A DNA stretch of 64,000 bases from Desulfotignum sp. (GTDB lineage Bacteria > Desulfobacterota > Desulfobacteria > Desulfobacterales > Desulfobacteraceae), in the NCBI GenBank assembly GCA_021737695.1, contig JAIPDL010000004.1, positions 1 to 64,000 of the forward strand. Reading direction: 5' to 3'. Positions 34,014 through 44,693 of the stretch are shown here, one piece after another (positions within the stretch are counted from its first letter, which is position 1; each line of letters opens with the position of its first letter). A program made the position numbers and the translations under genes. The notes under the pieces are model-generated. The model made no database searches. It saw only the letters and a list, made by a program, of their open reading frames with translations, and had not been told where the DNA came from.

Positions 34014-35195
34014 ATGGAAACATATGATGTGGTAATCATCGGCGGGGCCGTCATGGGAAGTGCAACCGCCTATTTTCTTGCCTGCAATCCGGATTTCACC
34101 GGAAAAGTGCTGGTGATTGAAAAAGATCCCACCTATGCCAAATCATCCACATGCCTGTCTGCCGGCGGCATCCGCCAGCAGTTTTCCAACACGGAAAATA
34201 TCCAGTTATCCAAATTCGGTGCTGAATTCATCAAAAATATCAATTCGTATCTGCAAGTGGAAAACGATGATCCCGTGAATGTGGATTTTACGGAAAACGG
34301 GTATCTGATTTTAGCGACGGACGCAGGGATGCCTGTACTGATGCAGAATCACGAAACACAGATTGCGGCCGGGGCCAATGTTAAAATTCTGGAAAAAGAC
34401 CAGTTGAAACAAACGTTTGAATGGCTCAACGTCGATGATATTGTTGCCGGCTCCTACAATATTCCGGATTCGGGATGGTTTGATCCCCATTGTTTTACCA
34501 TGGGGTTCAAAAACAAAGCCAAGAGTCTCGGGGTCACCTATCTGAACGATGAAGTGGTGGGTATTGACCGGTCCGGTGATCAAATCACGGCCGTTCAACT
34601 GAGTTCCGGAAATAAGATCAACGGCGGCATGTTTGTCAATGCAGCCGGGCCCAAAGCCGCACATGTGGCTGCAATGGCCGGTATAGACGATCTGCCGGTC
34701 CGTTCCCGGAAACGGTTTGTTTTTTTGTACAAATGTAATTCTCAGCTGCCCAACTGCCCCCTGGTGGTGGATCCGACCGGGGCCTATTTCCGGCCCGAAG
34801 GACAGCATTTTATCTGCGGAATTTCTCCGGAAGCGGACAATGATCCGGACTGTGATGATTTTGATATGGATTATTCCGTGTTTGAAGAAACCTTATGGCC
34901 GATTCTGGCGGAACGGGTGCCTGCGTTTGATGCCATCAAGCGGATTTCATCCTGGGCCGGTCATTATGAATACAACATAAAGGATCAGAATGCCATTATC
35001 GGACCCCATCCGACAGTGAAAAATTTCATGTTCATCAACGGGTTCAGCGGTCATGGACTTCAGCAGGGTCCGGGCGCGGGCCGAGGAATTTCAGAACTGA
35101 TCACCTACGGAAAATACAAAACCCTGGATTTAAGGTGTTTTGAATTTGAACGGTTTGCCAAAAATCAGCTGTACATTGAGCTGAATATCGTTTGA
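34014..35195 (+). CDS. FAD-dependent oxidoreductase, DAO/sarcosine-oxidase-like
   Basis: 393 aa from METYDVVIIGGAVMGSATA, with GGGAGAGG upstream; the ORF-track start adds 15 leader residues. GxGxxG-type FAD motif at the N-terminus, the conserved STCLSAGGIRQQFSN segment, and C-terminal FINGFSGHGLQQGPGAGRGISELI as in the SoxB/FOXRED1-like DAO family. Likely oxidises an N-methyl or 2-amino/hydroxy acid; the substrate cannot be read from sequence. Regulated by the divergent GntR protein. Confidence 0.87.
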   Translation: METYDVVIIGGAVMGSATAYFLACNPDFTGKVLVIEKDPTYAKSSTCLSAGGIRQQFSNTENIQLSKFGAEFIKNINSYLQVENDDPVNVDFTENGYLILATDAGMPVLMQNHETQIAAGANVKILEKDQLKQTFEWLNVDDIVAGSYNIPDSGWFDPHCFTMGFKNKAKSLGVTYLNDEVVGIDRSGDQITAVQLSSGNKINGGMFVNAAGPKAAHVAAMAGIDDLPVRSRKRFVFLYKCNSQLPNCPLVVDPTGAYFRPEGQHFICGISPEADNDPDCDDFDMDYSVFEETLWPILAERVPAFDAIKRISSWAGHYEYNIKDQNAIIGPHPTVKNFMFINGFSGHGLQQGPGAGRGISELITYGKYKTLDLRCFEFERFAKNQLYIELNIV

Positions 35196-35344
35196 CCGTC
35201 AGAAAAACAAACAATGCGCCAGCCACAGGTCCTTTGAATTCGCTGCCAGGCAGACAACACTGGTATGTGAATTAACATTGATACGGGTTCCCTCTTTGTG
35301 ATATATTTGTTTCATTTTAATTGTGCAAAGAAAAAGAATCTTGA

Positions 35345-36712
35345 GTGAAAAACAAGGACAAGCTGATATATCGATGTAAAACCTGCGGCAGCCAGACATT
35401 CAAATGGATGGGGCGGTGCCCGGACTGCGGGGACTGGGATTCCCTGGTACAGGAGCGCCAGGTTTCAAAACCAGCGGGGAATTCCGGATCCTTGTTGACT
35501 TCAGAACCGGTTCCCATCGATTCCGTCAAGACAAGCCGGTCATTGCGGATCTGCACGGGTATGAGTGAGTTCGACCGGGTTCTGGGCGGCGGGGTTGTGG
35601 ATGGATCCCTGGTGCTCATCGGCGGTGATCCGGGCATCGGCAAGTCCACGCTTATGCTCCAGGTCCTGTCGGCTCTGGCCCAATCCGGTAAAACCTGTCT
35701 GTATGTATCCGGCGAAGAATCCATTCGCCAGCTTTCCATGCGGGGGCAGCGCCTTGAAAAAGGGTGCTGCCCCTCTTTGCTGATCGTATCGGAAACCAAT
35801 CTGGACGCCATTGCCGCCATGATGGCGAAAACCGCCTATGATGCCGTGGTCATCGACTCCATTCAAACCGTGTTCCAGCCGGATGTCAATTCCACCCCGG
35901 GCAGCGTCACCCAGATCCGGGAGGCGGCCATGCGGTTCATGCATCTGGCCAAATCCAGCGGTACCCCGATTTTTCTGGTGGGGCATGTGACCAAGGTCGG
36001 GGCCATTGCCGGTCCCCGGATCATGGAGCATATGGTGGACACGGTGTTGTATTTTGAAGGCGATAAAAGCCATGTGTTCAGAATATTGCGGGCCGTGAAA
36101 AACCGGTTTGGCTCCACCAATGAAATCGGGGTGTTTGAAATGCGTGAAAAAGGGCTGGTGGAAGTACCCAATCCATCGGCCGTGTTTCTGGCTGAACGGA
36201 CATCCGTGGCACCGGGATCCGTGGTCACGGCCTGTATGGAGGGAACCCGTCCCATTCTGGTGGAAATCCAGGGACTGGTCTCCACTTCCAGCCTGGGCAA
36301 TCCCCGGCGCACCGTGCTCGGGCTGGATATTCAGCGGGTGGCACTGATCGTGGCGGTTATGGAAAAACGTCTGGGAATGAATCTGTCCGGCCTGGATCTG
36401 TTCATGAACGTCACCGGCGGGGTCCGGATTGTGGAACCGTCTGCGGATCTGGCCATTGCAGCGGCCCTGGCAGCCAGTTTTCTGGACAAACCCGTTCCCG
36501 GAAACACCACGTTGATCGGAGAAATCGGCCTGACCGGTGAGATCCGGGCGGTGAGTCATGCCCAGGCCCGGATCAAGGAGGCTGCAAAAATGGGATTTAC
36601 CACCTGTCTGGTGCCGGCCTCGGCATTAAAACAATTGTCAAAAGTTCGCGGCATGACCATAGAAAGTGTCCGATTTTTAAAAGAAGCCATGGAGGTATTG
36701 TTTGGCAGCTAA
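35345..36712 (+). CDS. radA: DNA repair protein RadA
   Basis: 455 aa, GTG start. N-terminal C4 zinc finger YRCKTCGSQTFKWMGRCPDCGDW, RecA-like Walker A GDPGIGKST, the RadA-specific KNRFGSTNEIGVFEM motif and a C-terminal Lon-protease-like domain (GGVRIVEPSADLAIAAALAAS, GEIGLTGEIR). Helps process recombination intermediates. First gene of radA-rlmE-yebC. Confidence 0.97.
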   Translation: MKNKDKLIYRCKTCGSQTFKWMGRCPDCGDWDSLVQERQVSKPAGNSGSLLTSEPVPIDSVKTSRSLRICTGMSEFDRVLGGGVVDGSLVLIGGDPGIGKSTLMLQVLSALAQSGKTCLYVSGEESIRQLSMRGQRLEKGCCPSLLIVSETNLDAIAAMMAKTAYDAVVIDSIQTVFQPDVNSTPGSVTQIREAAMRFMHLAKSSGTPIFLVGHVTKVGAIAGPRIMEHMVDTVLYFEGDKSHVFRILRAVKNRFGSTNEIGVFEMREKGLVEVPNPSAVFLAERTSVAPGSVVTACMEGTRPILVEIQGLVSTSSLGNPRRTVLGLDIQRVALIVAVMEKRLGMNLSGLDLFMNVTGGVRIVEPSADLAIAAALAASFLDKPVPGNTTLIGEIGLTGEIRAVSHAQARIKEAAKMGFTTCLVPASALKQLSKVRGMTIESVRFLKEAMEVLFGS

Positions 36713-37343
36713 AAAACGCGGGACAAAATCCGGGAACCGGTCCGGGAGGGCCGGCGGTTCAAAATGGGAAGATCACCTCACCCGGCAGGCCCGGGCTGAA
36801 AATTATCCGGCCCGGTCCGTGTACAAACTCAAAGAGATTCAGCAGAAATTTCATGTGATCAAAAAAGCGGATGTGGTTCTGGATCTGGGATGCGCGCCCG
36901 GATCCTGGCTGTTGTATGCATCAAAACAGACAGGGCCCAAAGGCCGTGTCTTCGGTATTGATATTCAAGCCGTCACCATTGATCTGCCGGCAAATGTATC
37001 TGTGATGCAACAAGACATCCTTGACATGACGGATAAAACATTTTTTGATCAGGTGTCCGGATGCGGTGTGGTGCTCTCGGACATGGCACCGGCCACCACG
37101 GGTCGAAAAGATGTGGATGCCTTTCGTTCCTTTGAACTGTGCCGCATGGCACTGGAAACGGTGGATCGTTTTCTGATGGAAAAAGGGCATTTTGTGTGCA
37201 AGATCTTTCAAGGCAATGATTTTGCCCGGTTTGAAAAACAGGTGAAAAAACGGTTCACGGAATGCCGGGTTTTTAAACCGGAAAGTTGCAGAAAACAGAG
37301 CAAAGAAATATATATTATCGCAAAACAAAAACGAGCAACATAA
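36702..37343 (+). CDS. rlmE: 23S rRNA (U2552) 2'-O-methyltransferase RlmE/FtsJ
   Basis: 213 aa, TTG start inside the last codons of radA (11-bp overlap). A basic N-terminal tail, then [12 protein letters not shown] (SAM site), [10 protein letters not shown] (catalytic Asp), FVCKIFQG (catalytic Lys) and the SKEIYIIAK end. All K-D-K-E catalytic elements are present. Confidence 0.95.
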   Translation: MAAKKRGTKSGNRSGRAGGSKWEDHLTRQARAENYPARSVYKLKEIQQKFHVIKKADVVLDLGCAPGSWLLYASKQTGPKGRVFGIDIQAVTIDLPANVSVMQQDILDMTDKTFFDQVSGCGVVLSDMAPATTGRKDVDAFRSFELCRMALETVDRFLMEKGHFVCKIFQGNDFARFEKQVKKRFTECRVFKPESCRKQSKEIYIIAKQKRAT

Positions 37344-37359
37344 TGTAAGGAGTGGATTC

Positions 37360-38103
37360 ATGTCAGGACACAGCAAATGGTCGACCATCAAACACAAAAA
37401 AGGGGCGGCCGATAAAAAAAGGGGCAAGATTTTCACCAAGCTGATCAAAGAGATCACGGTGGCGGCCCGCATGGGCGGTGGAGATCAGGAGGCCAATCCG
37501 AGACTGCGCCAGGCCGTTGCCGCGGCCAAGGCCCAGAACATGCCCAAGGAGAATTTTGAGCGGGCCATCAAAAAAGGGACGGGTGAGCTGGAAGGGGTCA
37601 GTTATGAGGAAATCATTTATGAAGGATACGGCCCCGGCGGGGTGGCCGTGCTGGTGGAATGCCTCACTGACAACCGGAATCGTACCATCGCCGATGTCAG
37701 ATACATGTTTGCCAAGGCCGGCGGCAATGTGGGCACGGACGGGTGTGTGGCCTGGATGTTCGACAAAAAAGGGCTGATCGCCGTCAACAAGGAAGGGATG
37801 GATGAGGATACCCTCATGGAAGTCGCATTAGATGCCGGTGCGGAAGACATCAAAGATGAAGGGGACGTGTATGAGGTGATCACGGAACCCGCAGAGTTCG
37901 ATGCCGTGCAGAACGCTCTGGATAAAGCCGAAATCTCCTATGAAGTGGCGGAGATCACCATGATTCCCCAGACCATGACAGCGGTCACGGGCAAGGAGGC
38001 CGAGCAGATGATTCGGTTCATGGAGGCCATCGATGATTGTGATGATGTCCAGAACTTTTATACCAATGCCGATATTCCGGATGAAGTTTACGAAAACATG
38101 TGA
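37360..38103 (+). CDS. yebC: YebC/PmpR family translation/transcription factor
   Basis: 247 aa. [28 protein letters not shown] is the invariant family start; [21 protein letters not shown] is the central signature. YebC-family proteins have been described as transcription regulators and, more recently, as aids for translation of proline-rich stretches. AAGGAG lies nine bases upstream of the ATG. Followed by a bidirectional terminator. Confidence 0.96.
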   Translation: MSGHSKWSTIKHKKGAADKKRGKIFTKLIKEITVAARMGGGDQEANPRLRQAVAAAKAQNMPKENFERAIKKGTGELEGVSYEEIIYEGYGPGGVAVLVECLTDNRNRTIADVRYMFAKAGGNVGTDGCVAWMFDKKGLIAVNKEGMDEDTLMEVALDAGAEDIKDEGDVYEVITEPAEFDAVQNALDKAEISYEVAEITMIPQTMTAVTGKEAEQMIRFMEAIDDCDDVQNFYTNADIPDEVYENM

Positions 38104-38139
38104 TCGTTTTTCTCGATTTTTTTGCTGCACCCATGAATC

Positions 38140-38170
38140 AAAGGCCGGCATGACCCCATGCCGGCCTTTT
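38140..38170. terminator. bidirectional terminator, yebC/nadA
   Basis: AAAGGCCGGCATG pairs with CATGCCGGCCTTTT around a 3-4 base loop between two convergent genes. Confidence 0.85.
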
Positions 38171-38175
38171 GAATG

Positions 38176-39069
38176 TCAGGCCAGATGGATCATTTTCTGT
38201 ACCGCGCCCAGGGCGTTCTTTCGGATATCTTCCGGCACTCTGATTTCTCCTGACAGGGTTTCCAGACTGTTTTTAATATCTTGCAGACGGATTTTTTTCA
38301 TATCCGTGCACCGCATTTTTTCGGATGCCGGAAAAAATTGCTTGTCCGGGTTGGCTTTTGAGATGGGATACAGCAGGCCGACTTCCGTACCGATGATGAA
38401 CTGGCGGTGCGCACTGTTTTTGGCGTACCGGATCATACCGGAGGTGGACTGGATGGTATCGGCCAAAGCCAGGATTTCGGGCGGACATTCCGGATGGGCC
38501 ATGAACAGCGCCTCCGGGTACTTCTGCCTCGCGTCTGCCACATCTTCCAGGGTCAGGTTGTTGTGAAACGGGCAAAACCCGTCCCATAAATGGATTGTTT
38601 TGTCCGTGTGCCCGGCCGCATATTGGGCCAGGTTTCGGTCCGGTGTCATGAGTACCTCATCTTCAGACTGGGCATTGACCACATCGATCACATTGGCCGA
38701 GGTGCAGCAGATATCAGATACGGCCTTGACCGCGGCAGACGAGTTGACATAGGTGATGACGGGAATGTTTCCCAACGCCTTTTTTCTGGTGCTCAACGCT
38801 TCGGGTGTCACCATGTCCGCCATGGGACAGCCGGCTTCCGGGTTGGGCAGCAGCACGGTTTTATCCGGGCACAGAATGGCGGCCGTCTCCGCCATGAAGT
38901 GGACCCCGCAGAAAACGATGATTTCTGCACTGGTTTTTGCGGCCTTGATACTCAACTCCAGAGAATCACCGCACAGATCCGCTATGTCCTGGATCTCCGG
39001 GGGTTGGTAGTTATGGGCCAGAATGATGGCGTTTTTTTTGCGGGCCAGATCCCGGATCAGTTGTTTCAT
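38176..39069 (-). CDS. nadA: quinolinate synthase A
   Basis: 297 aa. Condenses iminoaspartate with dihydroxyacetone phosphate in NAD synthesis using a [4Fe-4S] cluster. AHNYQPPEIQDIADLCGDSL, FCGVHFMAETAAIL, PNPEAGCPMADM, YVNSSAAVKA, HPECPPEI and a C-terminal MRCTDMKKI provide the three cluster cysteines (CGVHF, HPECP and the late MRC). AAAGGA lies eight bases before the second ATG (MKQLIRDLARK), so this start is preferred over the ORF-track one. nadB and nadC are not nearby. Confidence 0.95.
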   Translation of the reverse strand: MKQLIRDLARKKNAIILAHNYQPPEIQDIADLCGDSLELSIKAAKTSAEIIVFCGVHFMAETAAILCPDKTVLLPNPEAGCPMADMVTPEALSTRKKALGNIPVITYVNSSAAVKAVSDICCTSANVIDVVNAQSEDEVLMTPDRNLAQYAAGHTDKTIHLWDGFCPFHNNLTLEDVADARQKYPEALFMAHPECPPEILALADTIQSTSGMIRYAKNSAHRQFIIGTEVGLLYPISKANPDKQFFPASEKMRCTDMKKIRLQDIKNSLETLSGEIRVPEDIRKNALGAVQKMIHLA

Positions 39070-39094
39070 TTGTTTCATCCTTTAATCGTGCGTT

Positions 39095-39745
39095 TCAATT
39101 CATGTCAATGATGTGGGTTCCCGAAGGAATCTCAAACTCAAACCAGTTATCAGGCATGTCCTGAAATTGGATATCACTGAGTTCAAACCGGGTGATATCC
39201 TTAACATTGTTCACCGTGGTGACCGTCTGAATCTGAAAATCAGTTCTGCTCACCTGGATGCGGATGGATTGGATATCCGTATTTCCAGGGGGGGCTTCCA
39301 GTTGCAGTGCCACCCACTGGTCCGTGGTTTCAGCGACGGACACAGAAAAATTGTCTCTGATTTGTGAGATATCGGATAAAAAAGCCCCCCCGGCACCGGA
39401 CGCAAAAAACGGGGCTGCATCGCCGATCATGACCTGGTTTTCATCCGGCCTGAAAATCCATAGGGTCTGGCCGTTGGTGATGATGTCATGGCGCTCGGGT
39501 GCCAGATACTGCCATTTCATTTTTCCGGGATGGCTGAACCAGGCTTTGCCTGAAGCGGTTTCGCTGATGTCCAGAGCGGACAGAACCGAAGTTTGTTTAA
39601 ATTCAGCGGAGAAACTGCGGCCGGCATATTGATTTTCAAGCCCGGCCAGGACGGTCTGTTCCAGGGAACGGGTATCTGAAGCAGCGGCCCCATGGATCCA
39701 TCCGGAACATAACAGGACAAAGAAAAGAATTCGGAATAATTTCAT
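39095..39745 (-). CDS. lolA: outer-membrane lipoprotein carrier LolA
   Basis: 216 aa. Signal peptide MKLFRILFFVLLCSGWIHGAAA, then YAGRSFSAEFKQTSVLSALDISETASGKAWFSHPGKMKWQY with DIITNGQTLWIFRPDENQVMIGD, the LolA core. Periplasmic chaperone carrying lipoproteins from LolCDE to the outer membrane. Lies in a minus-strand series after the acyl-CoA synthetase gene (16-bp gap) and before nadA. Confidence 0.92.
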   Translation of the reverse strand: MKLFRILFFVLLCSGWIHGAAASDTRSLEQTVLAGLENQYAGRSFSAEFKQTSVLSALDISETASGKAWFSHPGKMKWQYLAPERHDIITNGQTLWIFRPDENQVMIGDAAPFFASGAGGAFLSDISQIRDNFSVSVAETTDQWVALQLEAPPGNTDIQSIRIQVSRTDFQIQTVTTVNNVKDITRFELSDIQFQDMPDNWFEFEIPSGTHIIDMN

Positions 39746-39761
39746 AATGAATTTCCTTGTT

Positions 39762-41351
39762 TTAATGCATCAGTTTTTGCGGGTCTTTTCGTTTGTCATC
39801 CGCATACAGGCGCCGAAGCTTGGGTTTTTCAATTTTTCCGGTGGGATTTCGGGGCACATCGCCAAAAAATATTTTTCTTAACCGTTTGTACCGGGGCAAT
39901 GCCTGCTGAAAATCCAGTATATCCTGTTCGCAGATCATGCAATGGGGTTTGACACTGATGATGCCGGCGGGAATTTCCCCGAGCCGTTCGTCCGGCACTC
40001 CGATAACGGCAATGTCTTTGATCTTTTCATGGGTGAGAAAAAAATTTTCGATTTCATTGGGAAAAATGTTTTCCCCCCCGTAAATGATCATATCTTTTCT
40101 CCGGTCCACCAGCCAGATGAATCCGTCTTTGTCATACCTGGCAATGTCACCGGTGTAAAGCCAACCATCCTTGAGCGCTTCTTTTGTGGCAACCTCATTT
40201 TTGTAATAAGCTCTCATGACGCCGGGCCCCCGGACGATCAGTTCTCCGGTTTCACTGGCAAACAGATGGTTGCCCTGCTTGTCCACGATTCTGGCTTCCC
40301 ACCCATATCCGGCCTTGCCGATGGGTCCGACGTGGTGGCTGTTTTCAATGCCTAAGTGAATACACCCGGGACCCGTGGATTCCGTCAGACCATAGTTGGT
40401 GTCATATGCCTGAAACGGAAAATGTTTTTTCCAGCGCTCCACGAGGCTGGGCGGAACGGGTTGGGCCCCGGAGTGCATGAGCCGCCATTGTTCCAGGCGA
40501 TATTTAGATAAATCAATGGTGCTGTTTTCAATGGCAATGAGAATATCATGGGCCCAGGGAACCAGGAGCCAGGCAATGGTACACTGTTCTTCGGAGATCG
40601 CCTCCAGGATCCATTCCGGTTTCACCCCATTGAGCAGAATACATTTGCCCCCCATCAGCAAACTGCCCATCCAGTGCATTTTGGCTCCCGTGTGATACAG
40701 TGGTGGGATACACAGGAACACATCATCATGGGTCTGGCCGTGATGCCTGTTTTCCACTTCACAGGCATGGGTCAGATTCTGGTGCGTGATCAGCACGGCT
40801 TTGGGCGCGCCCGTGGTACCGGAGGTAAAATACAGGGCTGCGTCATCATCCGGACCGGCATCTATGTCCGGGGGATGATCCTTTTTATGGCCGGCAATGA
40901 ATGTATCATAACAAACCGCCCAGTCCGGACAGGTTTCATCAGGTCCTGCAAAGATCCAGAGGGTGACACTATCGGTCAGATTCTGCCGGATGCCGTCAAT
41001 GCGCTCAATGAATTCCGGCCCGAAAATAAAGGCTTTGGGTTCTGCCGTTCGGGCGCACATCAGAATTTTGTCTGCCTCAAACCGGAAATTCAAAGGCACG
41101 GCCCAGGCACCGGTATAAAGAATTCCGAAATAAATGGGCAGCCATTCCAGATTGTTGGTCATCAATTGTACGACAGTATCTGTCTTTTTAATGCCATGCT
41201 GCCAAAGCCCGTTGGCCAGTTGGCAGGACATGGTATAAAATTGATGCCAGGTGAGCTCTTTTCGGGCGGCCAAGGCGGGTATCCGTTCAACCAGTGCGGT
41301 TTTGTCCCTGTAAAGCCGGCTGTTCTGGGCCAGTATGTCTGTAATTCTCAT
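39762..41351 (-). CDS. AMP-binding acyl-CoA synthetase
   Basis: 529 aa from MRITDILAQNSRLY (AAGGTG upstream); the ORF-track version adds 28 leader residues. P-loop LYFTSGTTGAPKAVL, YGLTESTGPG, DGWLYTGDIARYDKDGFIWLVDRRKDMI and a C-terminal RNPTGKIEKPKL with the catalytic lysine. Activates a carboxylic acid to acyl-AMP and acyl-CoA; chain length or aromatic preference is not evident. Confidence 0.92.
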   Translation of the reverse strand: MRITDILAQNSRLYRDKTALVERIPALAARKELTWHQFYTMSCQLANGLWQHGIKKTDTVVQLMTNNLEWLPIYFGILYTGAWAVPLNFRFEADKILMCARTAEPKAFIFGPEFIERIDGIRQNLTDSVTLWIFAGPDETCPDWAVCYDTFIAGHKKDHPPDIDAGPDDDAALYFTSGTTGAPKAVLITHQNLTHACEVENRHHGQTHDDVFLCIPPLYHTGAKMHWMGSLLMGGKCILLNGVKPEWILEAISEEQCTIAWLLVPWAHDILIAIENSTIDLSKYRLEQWRLMHSGAQPVPPSLVERWKKHFPFQAYDTNYGLTESTGPGCIHLGIENSHHVGPIGKAGYGWEARIVDKQGNHLFASETGELIVRGPGVMRAYYKNEVATKEALKDGWLYTGDIARYDKDGFIWLVDRRKDMIIYGGENIFPNEIENFFLTHEKIKDIAVIGVPDERLGEIPAGIISVKPHCMICEQDILDFQQALPRYKRLRKIFFGDVPRNPTGKIEKPKLRRLYADDKRKDPQKLMH

Positions 41352-41386
41352 AACCCGTGTGTCACCTTTTATCCTTGGGTCGGGGT

Positions 41387-41427
41387 AAAAAAAATCCTGC
41401 CGGATCAATATAGACCACGGCAGGATT
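41387..41427 (-). terminator. intrinsic terminator of grpE-dnaK
   Basis: On the minus strand AATCCTGCCG and CGGCAGGATT arms flank a 15-base loop and run into eight T. It sits 32 bp after the dnaK stop. Confidence 0.85.
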
Positions 41428-41458
41428 ATGTTCAACCCGATGGGTTTAAAAAAGGGTG

Positions 41459-43372
41459 TTATTTGTCTTTTTGCACCTCTTCAAAGTCGGCATCCACCAC
41501 ATCGTCATCTGCCTGGGCATCGGATCCACCGGCATTGCCGCCGGCATCACCCTCCTGGGAGGATGCCGCCTGCTGGTACATCACTTCAGCCAGTTTGTGA
41601 GACGCCTGGGACAGGGTTTCGATTTTCTGTTTGATGTCTTCGACATTATCGGAATCCTTGGCCTGTTTCAACGCTTCCACAGCAGATTCAATATTTTTTC
41701 TGGTGTCTTCGTCCACTTTGGAACCGTGTTCCTTTAATGTTTTTTCCGTCTGGTCCACCAGGGCTTCCGCCTGGTTTCGGGTATCCACCAGAATCCGTTT
41801 GTTTTTGTCGTCTTCTGCATGCATTTCCGCATCTTTGACCATTTTTTCGATTTCTTCATCCGACAGACCGGAGGCGGCAGTGATGCGGATGGACTGTTCT
41901 TTGGCCGTGGCTTTGTCTTTGGCAGATACCTGGACGATACCATTGGCATCGATATCAAAGGACACCTCGATCTGGGGAACCCCGCGGGGTGCCGGCGGGA
42001 TATCCGCCAGTTCAAACCGGCCCAGGGTTTTGTTGTCCGCCGCCATTTCCCGTTCCCCCTGAAGCACATGGATGGACACGGCCGGCTGATTGTCCGCCGC
42101 CGTGGAGAACACCTGGCTTTTCTTGGTGGGGATGGTGGTGTTCTTTTCTATGAGTTTGGTCATGACACCGCCTAAGGTTTCAATACCTAAGGAAAGCGGG
42201 GTGACATCCAGCAGCAGTACATCGTTGACATCCCCTTGCAGGACACCGGCCTGGACGGCCGCGCCCATGGCCACCACTTCATCCGGGTTCACCCCTTTGT
42301 GGGGCTTTTTCCCGAATATTTTTTCCACCCGCTCCTGAACGGCCGGCATACGGGTCATGCCGCCCACCAGAACCACTTCATCCACACCGCCGGAACTCAG
42401 TCCGGCTTCTTTTAATGCCTTTTTGCAGGGGCCTTCCAGGTTATCCAGCAGATCCGCCACCAGAGATTCCAGCTTGGCCCGGGTCAGCCTGACGTCCAGG
42501 TGTTTGGGGCCGGAAGCATCCGCCGTGATAAACGGCAGATTGATATTTGTTTCTGTTGAGCTGGACAGTTCCATTTTGGCTTTTTCCGCCGCTTCCTTGA
42601 GCCGCTGAAGTGCCATTTTATCGTTGCGGACATCAATGCCCTGATCTTTTTTGAATTCATTGGCAATATATTCGATGATTCTCAGATCAAAATCTTCACC
42701 GCCCAGGTGGGTGTCTCCGGAGGTGGATTTCACCTCAAACACCCCATCCCCGATTTCAAGGATGGATACATCAAAGGTGCCGCCTCCTAAGTCAAAGACC
42801 GCAATTTTTTCTTCCCCTTTTTTGTCCAGGCCATATGCCAGAGAAGCGGCAGTGGGTTCGTTGATGATCCGTTTGACTTCCAGACCGGCAATTTTGCCGG
42901 CATCTTTGGTGGCCTGGCGCTGACTGTCATTAAAGTAGGCCGGCACGGTGATGACGGCTTCTTTGACCTCTTCACCCAGATAATCCTCAGCCGTTTTTTT
43001 GATATTGGCCAGGATGAATGAAGAAATTTCAGCCGGGCTGTACTGCTTGCCCCTCAAGCTGATCCGGGTGTCCCCGTTGGAGGCCGCTTCAATCTTGTAC
43101 GGCAGGTTGGGGATGTCGGTTTGAATCTCTTTTGAGTTGAATTTCCGGCCGATCAGGCGCTTGACGCCAAATACGGTGTTTTCGGGATTGGTGATGGCCT
43201 GGCGTTTTGCCGTCTGACCCACAATCCGTTCTCCGCCTTCAGTGATGGCGACAATGGAGGGCGTCGTCCGTCCGCCTTCCGCATTGGTGATAATTTTTGC
43301 TTCTCCGCCGGTTTCCATGATTGCTACGCAGGAGTTGGTGGTTCCCAGGTCTATTCCGATTATTTTTCCCAT
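41459..43372 (-). CDS. dnaK: chaperone DnaK (Hsp70)
   Basis: 637 aa. [46 protein letters not shown], the linker [14 protein letters not shown] and the acidic Gly/Ala tail ending [11 protein letters not shown]: a complete Hsp70. Downstream of grpE by 21 bp. dnaJ and hrcA are not in the window. Confidence 0.98.
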   Translation of the reverse strand: MGKIIGIDLGTTNSCVAIMETGGEAKIITNAEGGRTTPSIVAITEGGERIVGQTAKRQAITNPENTVFGVKRLIGRKFNSKEIQTDIPNLPYKIEAASNGDTRISLRGKQYSPAEISSFILANIKKTAEDYLGEEVKEAVITVPAYFNDSQRQATKDAGKIAGLEVKRIINEPTAASLAYGLDKKGEEKIAVFDLGGGTFDVSILEIGDGVFEVKSTSGDTHLGGEDFDLRIIEYIANEFKKDQGIDVRNDKMALQRLKEAAEKAKMELSSSTETNINLPFITADASGPKHLDVRLTRAKLESLVADLLDNLEGPCKKALKEAGLSSGGVDEVVLVGGMTRMPAVQERVEKIFGKKPHKGVNPDEVVAMGAAVQAGVLQGDVNDVLLLDVTPLSLGIETLGGVMTKLIEKNTTIPTKKSQVFSTAADNQPAVSIHVLQGEREMAADNKTLGRFELADIPPAPRGVPQIEVSFDIDANGIVQVSAKDKATAKEQSIRITAASGLSDEEIEKMVKDAEMHAEDDKNKRILVDTRNQAEALVDQTEKTLKEHGSKVDEDTRKNIESAVEALKQAKDSDNVEDIKQKIETLSQASHKLAEVMYQQAASSQEGDAGGNAGGSDAQADDDVVDADFEEVQKDK

Positions 43373-43393
43373 AACATTTCCTCCAATATATCT

Positions 43394-43996
43394 TTATTTT
43401 TCTTCGGGTTCGTCAGTATCATTGCCTGTTGATTTTGAAACGACAACCATGGCAGGCCGGATCAATCTGTCATTAAGAAGGTATCCCGTCTGAAGTACAT
43501 CAGTTACCGTATTTTCCGGGACCTCATTGGTTTCCTTTTGGGTGACGGCCTGATGGAAATTCGGATCAAACAGCTGATTTTCAGCCTGAATCGATTTGAC
43601 ATGGAATTGCTGAAATACTTTCAGAATTTCTTTGTGGGTCAATTTTACCCCTTTTAACAGGGTTTCAAGATCCTGGTTGTTTTCAGCAGAAGCCATGGCC
43701 CGTTCCAGATTGTCCACAACCGGGAGAAATTGTTTGAAAACCATTTCATTGGCAAATTTTTTAAATTCGTCAATTTCTCTTTGCTTTCTTTTTCGGTAGT
43801 TGTCGAATTCTGCAGAAAGTCTGATAAATCGATCCTTTTCAGCTTCAAGCGCTGCTTCCAGCGAAGCGATGTCTGTTTCCTGAGAAGTGGAATCAAGACC
43901 GTCTGTGTCTTTTTCTTCTACAGCCGATTCCGTCTCCTTTAAGGGAGACGGGTCTTTCCCGTTGGGTCCTCCCCTGGACTTTTCTTTCAGTACCAA
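43394..43996 (-). CDS. grpE: nucleotide exchange factor GrpE
   Basis: 200 aa. An acidic N-terminus, a long helix (SLEAALEAEKDRFIRLSAEFDNYRKRKQREI) and the C-terminal signature FDPNFHQAVTQKETNEVPENTVTDVLQTGYLLNDRLIRPAMV. The ORF track starts at a TTG at 44014 with no ribosome site; AGGAG lies six bases before a second TTG at 43996, which is preferred. Confidence 0.95.
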   Translation of the reverse strand: MVLKEKSRGGPNGKDPSPLKETESAVEEKDTDGLDSTSQETDIASLEAALEAEKDRFIRLSAEFDNYRKRKQREIDEFKKFANEMVFKQFLPVVDNLERAMASAENNQDLETLLKGVKLTHKEILKVFQQFHVKSIQAENQLFDPNFHQAVTQKETNEVPENTVTDVLQTGYLLNDRLIRPAMVVVSKSTGNDTDEPEEK

Positions 43997-44123
43997 TGTA
44001 TTCTCCTGATCCAATAAAAATTATAAAATTCAATTGGCAAATAATTAGTTTTTAAATTGATGGCTGAAAAGTAAGTCTGTTTGATTGCATGTCAAGACAT
44101 AAAAAGCGGTGGGAAAAAATAAA

Positions 44124-44281
44124 CCGGCCGGCAGGAGATGCAGATAAATTGCATGATCGGGATCGATCCTTGACACAGAAGAGATCACTTATCGCTGCTT
44201 CCTTCCGGACCTGACGAGGTTCATGTCCTTCTGTTACAAGGCGACCGATCAGAATCGATCCATATCCGGTCTGCCGGCCGG
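44124..44281 (-). ncRNA. ffs: signal recognition particle RNA (4.5S type)
   Basis: On the minus strand the universally conserved SRP domain IV loop sequence GGTCCGGAAGGAAGCAG is present (plus-strand 44196-44212 region). The ends pair as CCGGCCGGCAG with CTGCCGGCCGG (44271-44281 with 44124-44134), closing the long SRP hairpin, and T-rich sequence follows on the 3' side. About 158 nt. Binds Ffh for cotranslational membrane targeting. Missed by protein ORF calls; the exact ends are inferred from the closing helix. Confidence 0.9.
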
Positions 44282-44386
44282 AATTTGTATATATATAGGG
44301 TTTGAAACGTTTTTTCAAGATGTATATGAAATTTTTAAACTGGACCGGCCCCGGGGAAAAGTGGCGATTCGGTTGTCTGACATGTC

Positions 44387-44463
44387 TGGTCGGGGCGGAG
44401 AGATTTGAACTCCCGACATCCTGCTCCCAAAGCAGGCGCGCTACCAGACTGCGCTACGCCCCG
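44387..44463 (-). tRNA. tRNA-Pro (UGG)
   Basis: 77 nt with acceptor CGGGGCG/CGCCCCG, anticodon arm CCTGC-TTTGGGA-GCAGG (anticodon TGG), T-arm GTTCAAATC and encoded CCA. Confidence 0.97.
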
Positions 44464-44537
44464 ATTCAATAGACATAACCACATTCAATATCATTTTAAG
44501 ACCGGTGGCGCAAGTTGTTTTTTTGGGCAATTTTCTT

Positions 44538-44566
44538 GACACTGAATGGTATAAGCGTTATTTTAG
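44538..44566 (+). promoter_or_regulatory. probable sigma70 promoter of tig-clpP-clpX-lon
   Basis: TTGACA is separated by 17 bp from TATTTT, about 130 bp before the tig start. No terminator is seen between it and tig. Confidence 0.5.
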
Positions 44567-44693
44567 TTAACTTTATTATTTGGGTGTATGGTATGGTGTG
44601 ATTTGATATGCATCACAAGATTTATGCAAATGGTTTGCATTCGGCCCGGGATATAGATGGTTCACTATTAATGGAATGTAACAGGACAAAAAA

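Noticed and set aside
35540-36559. 339-aa minus-strand ORF
   Set aside because: Shadow of radA; His/Gly-rich composition and no recognisable domain.
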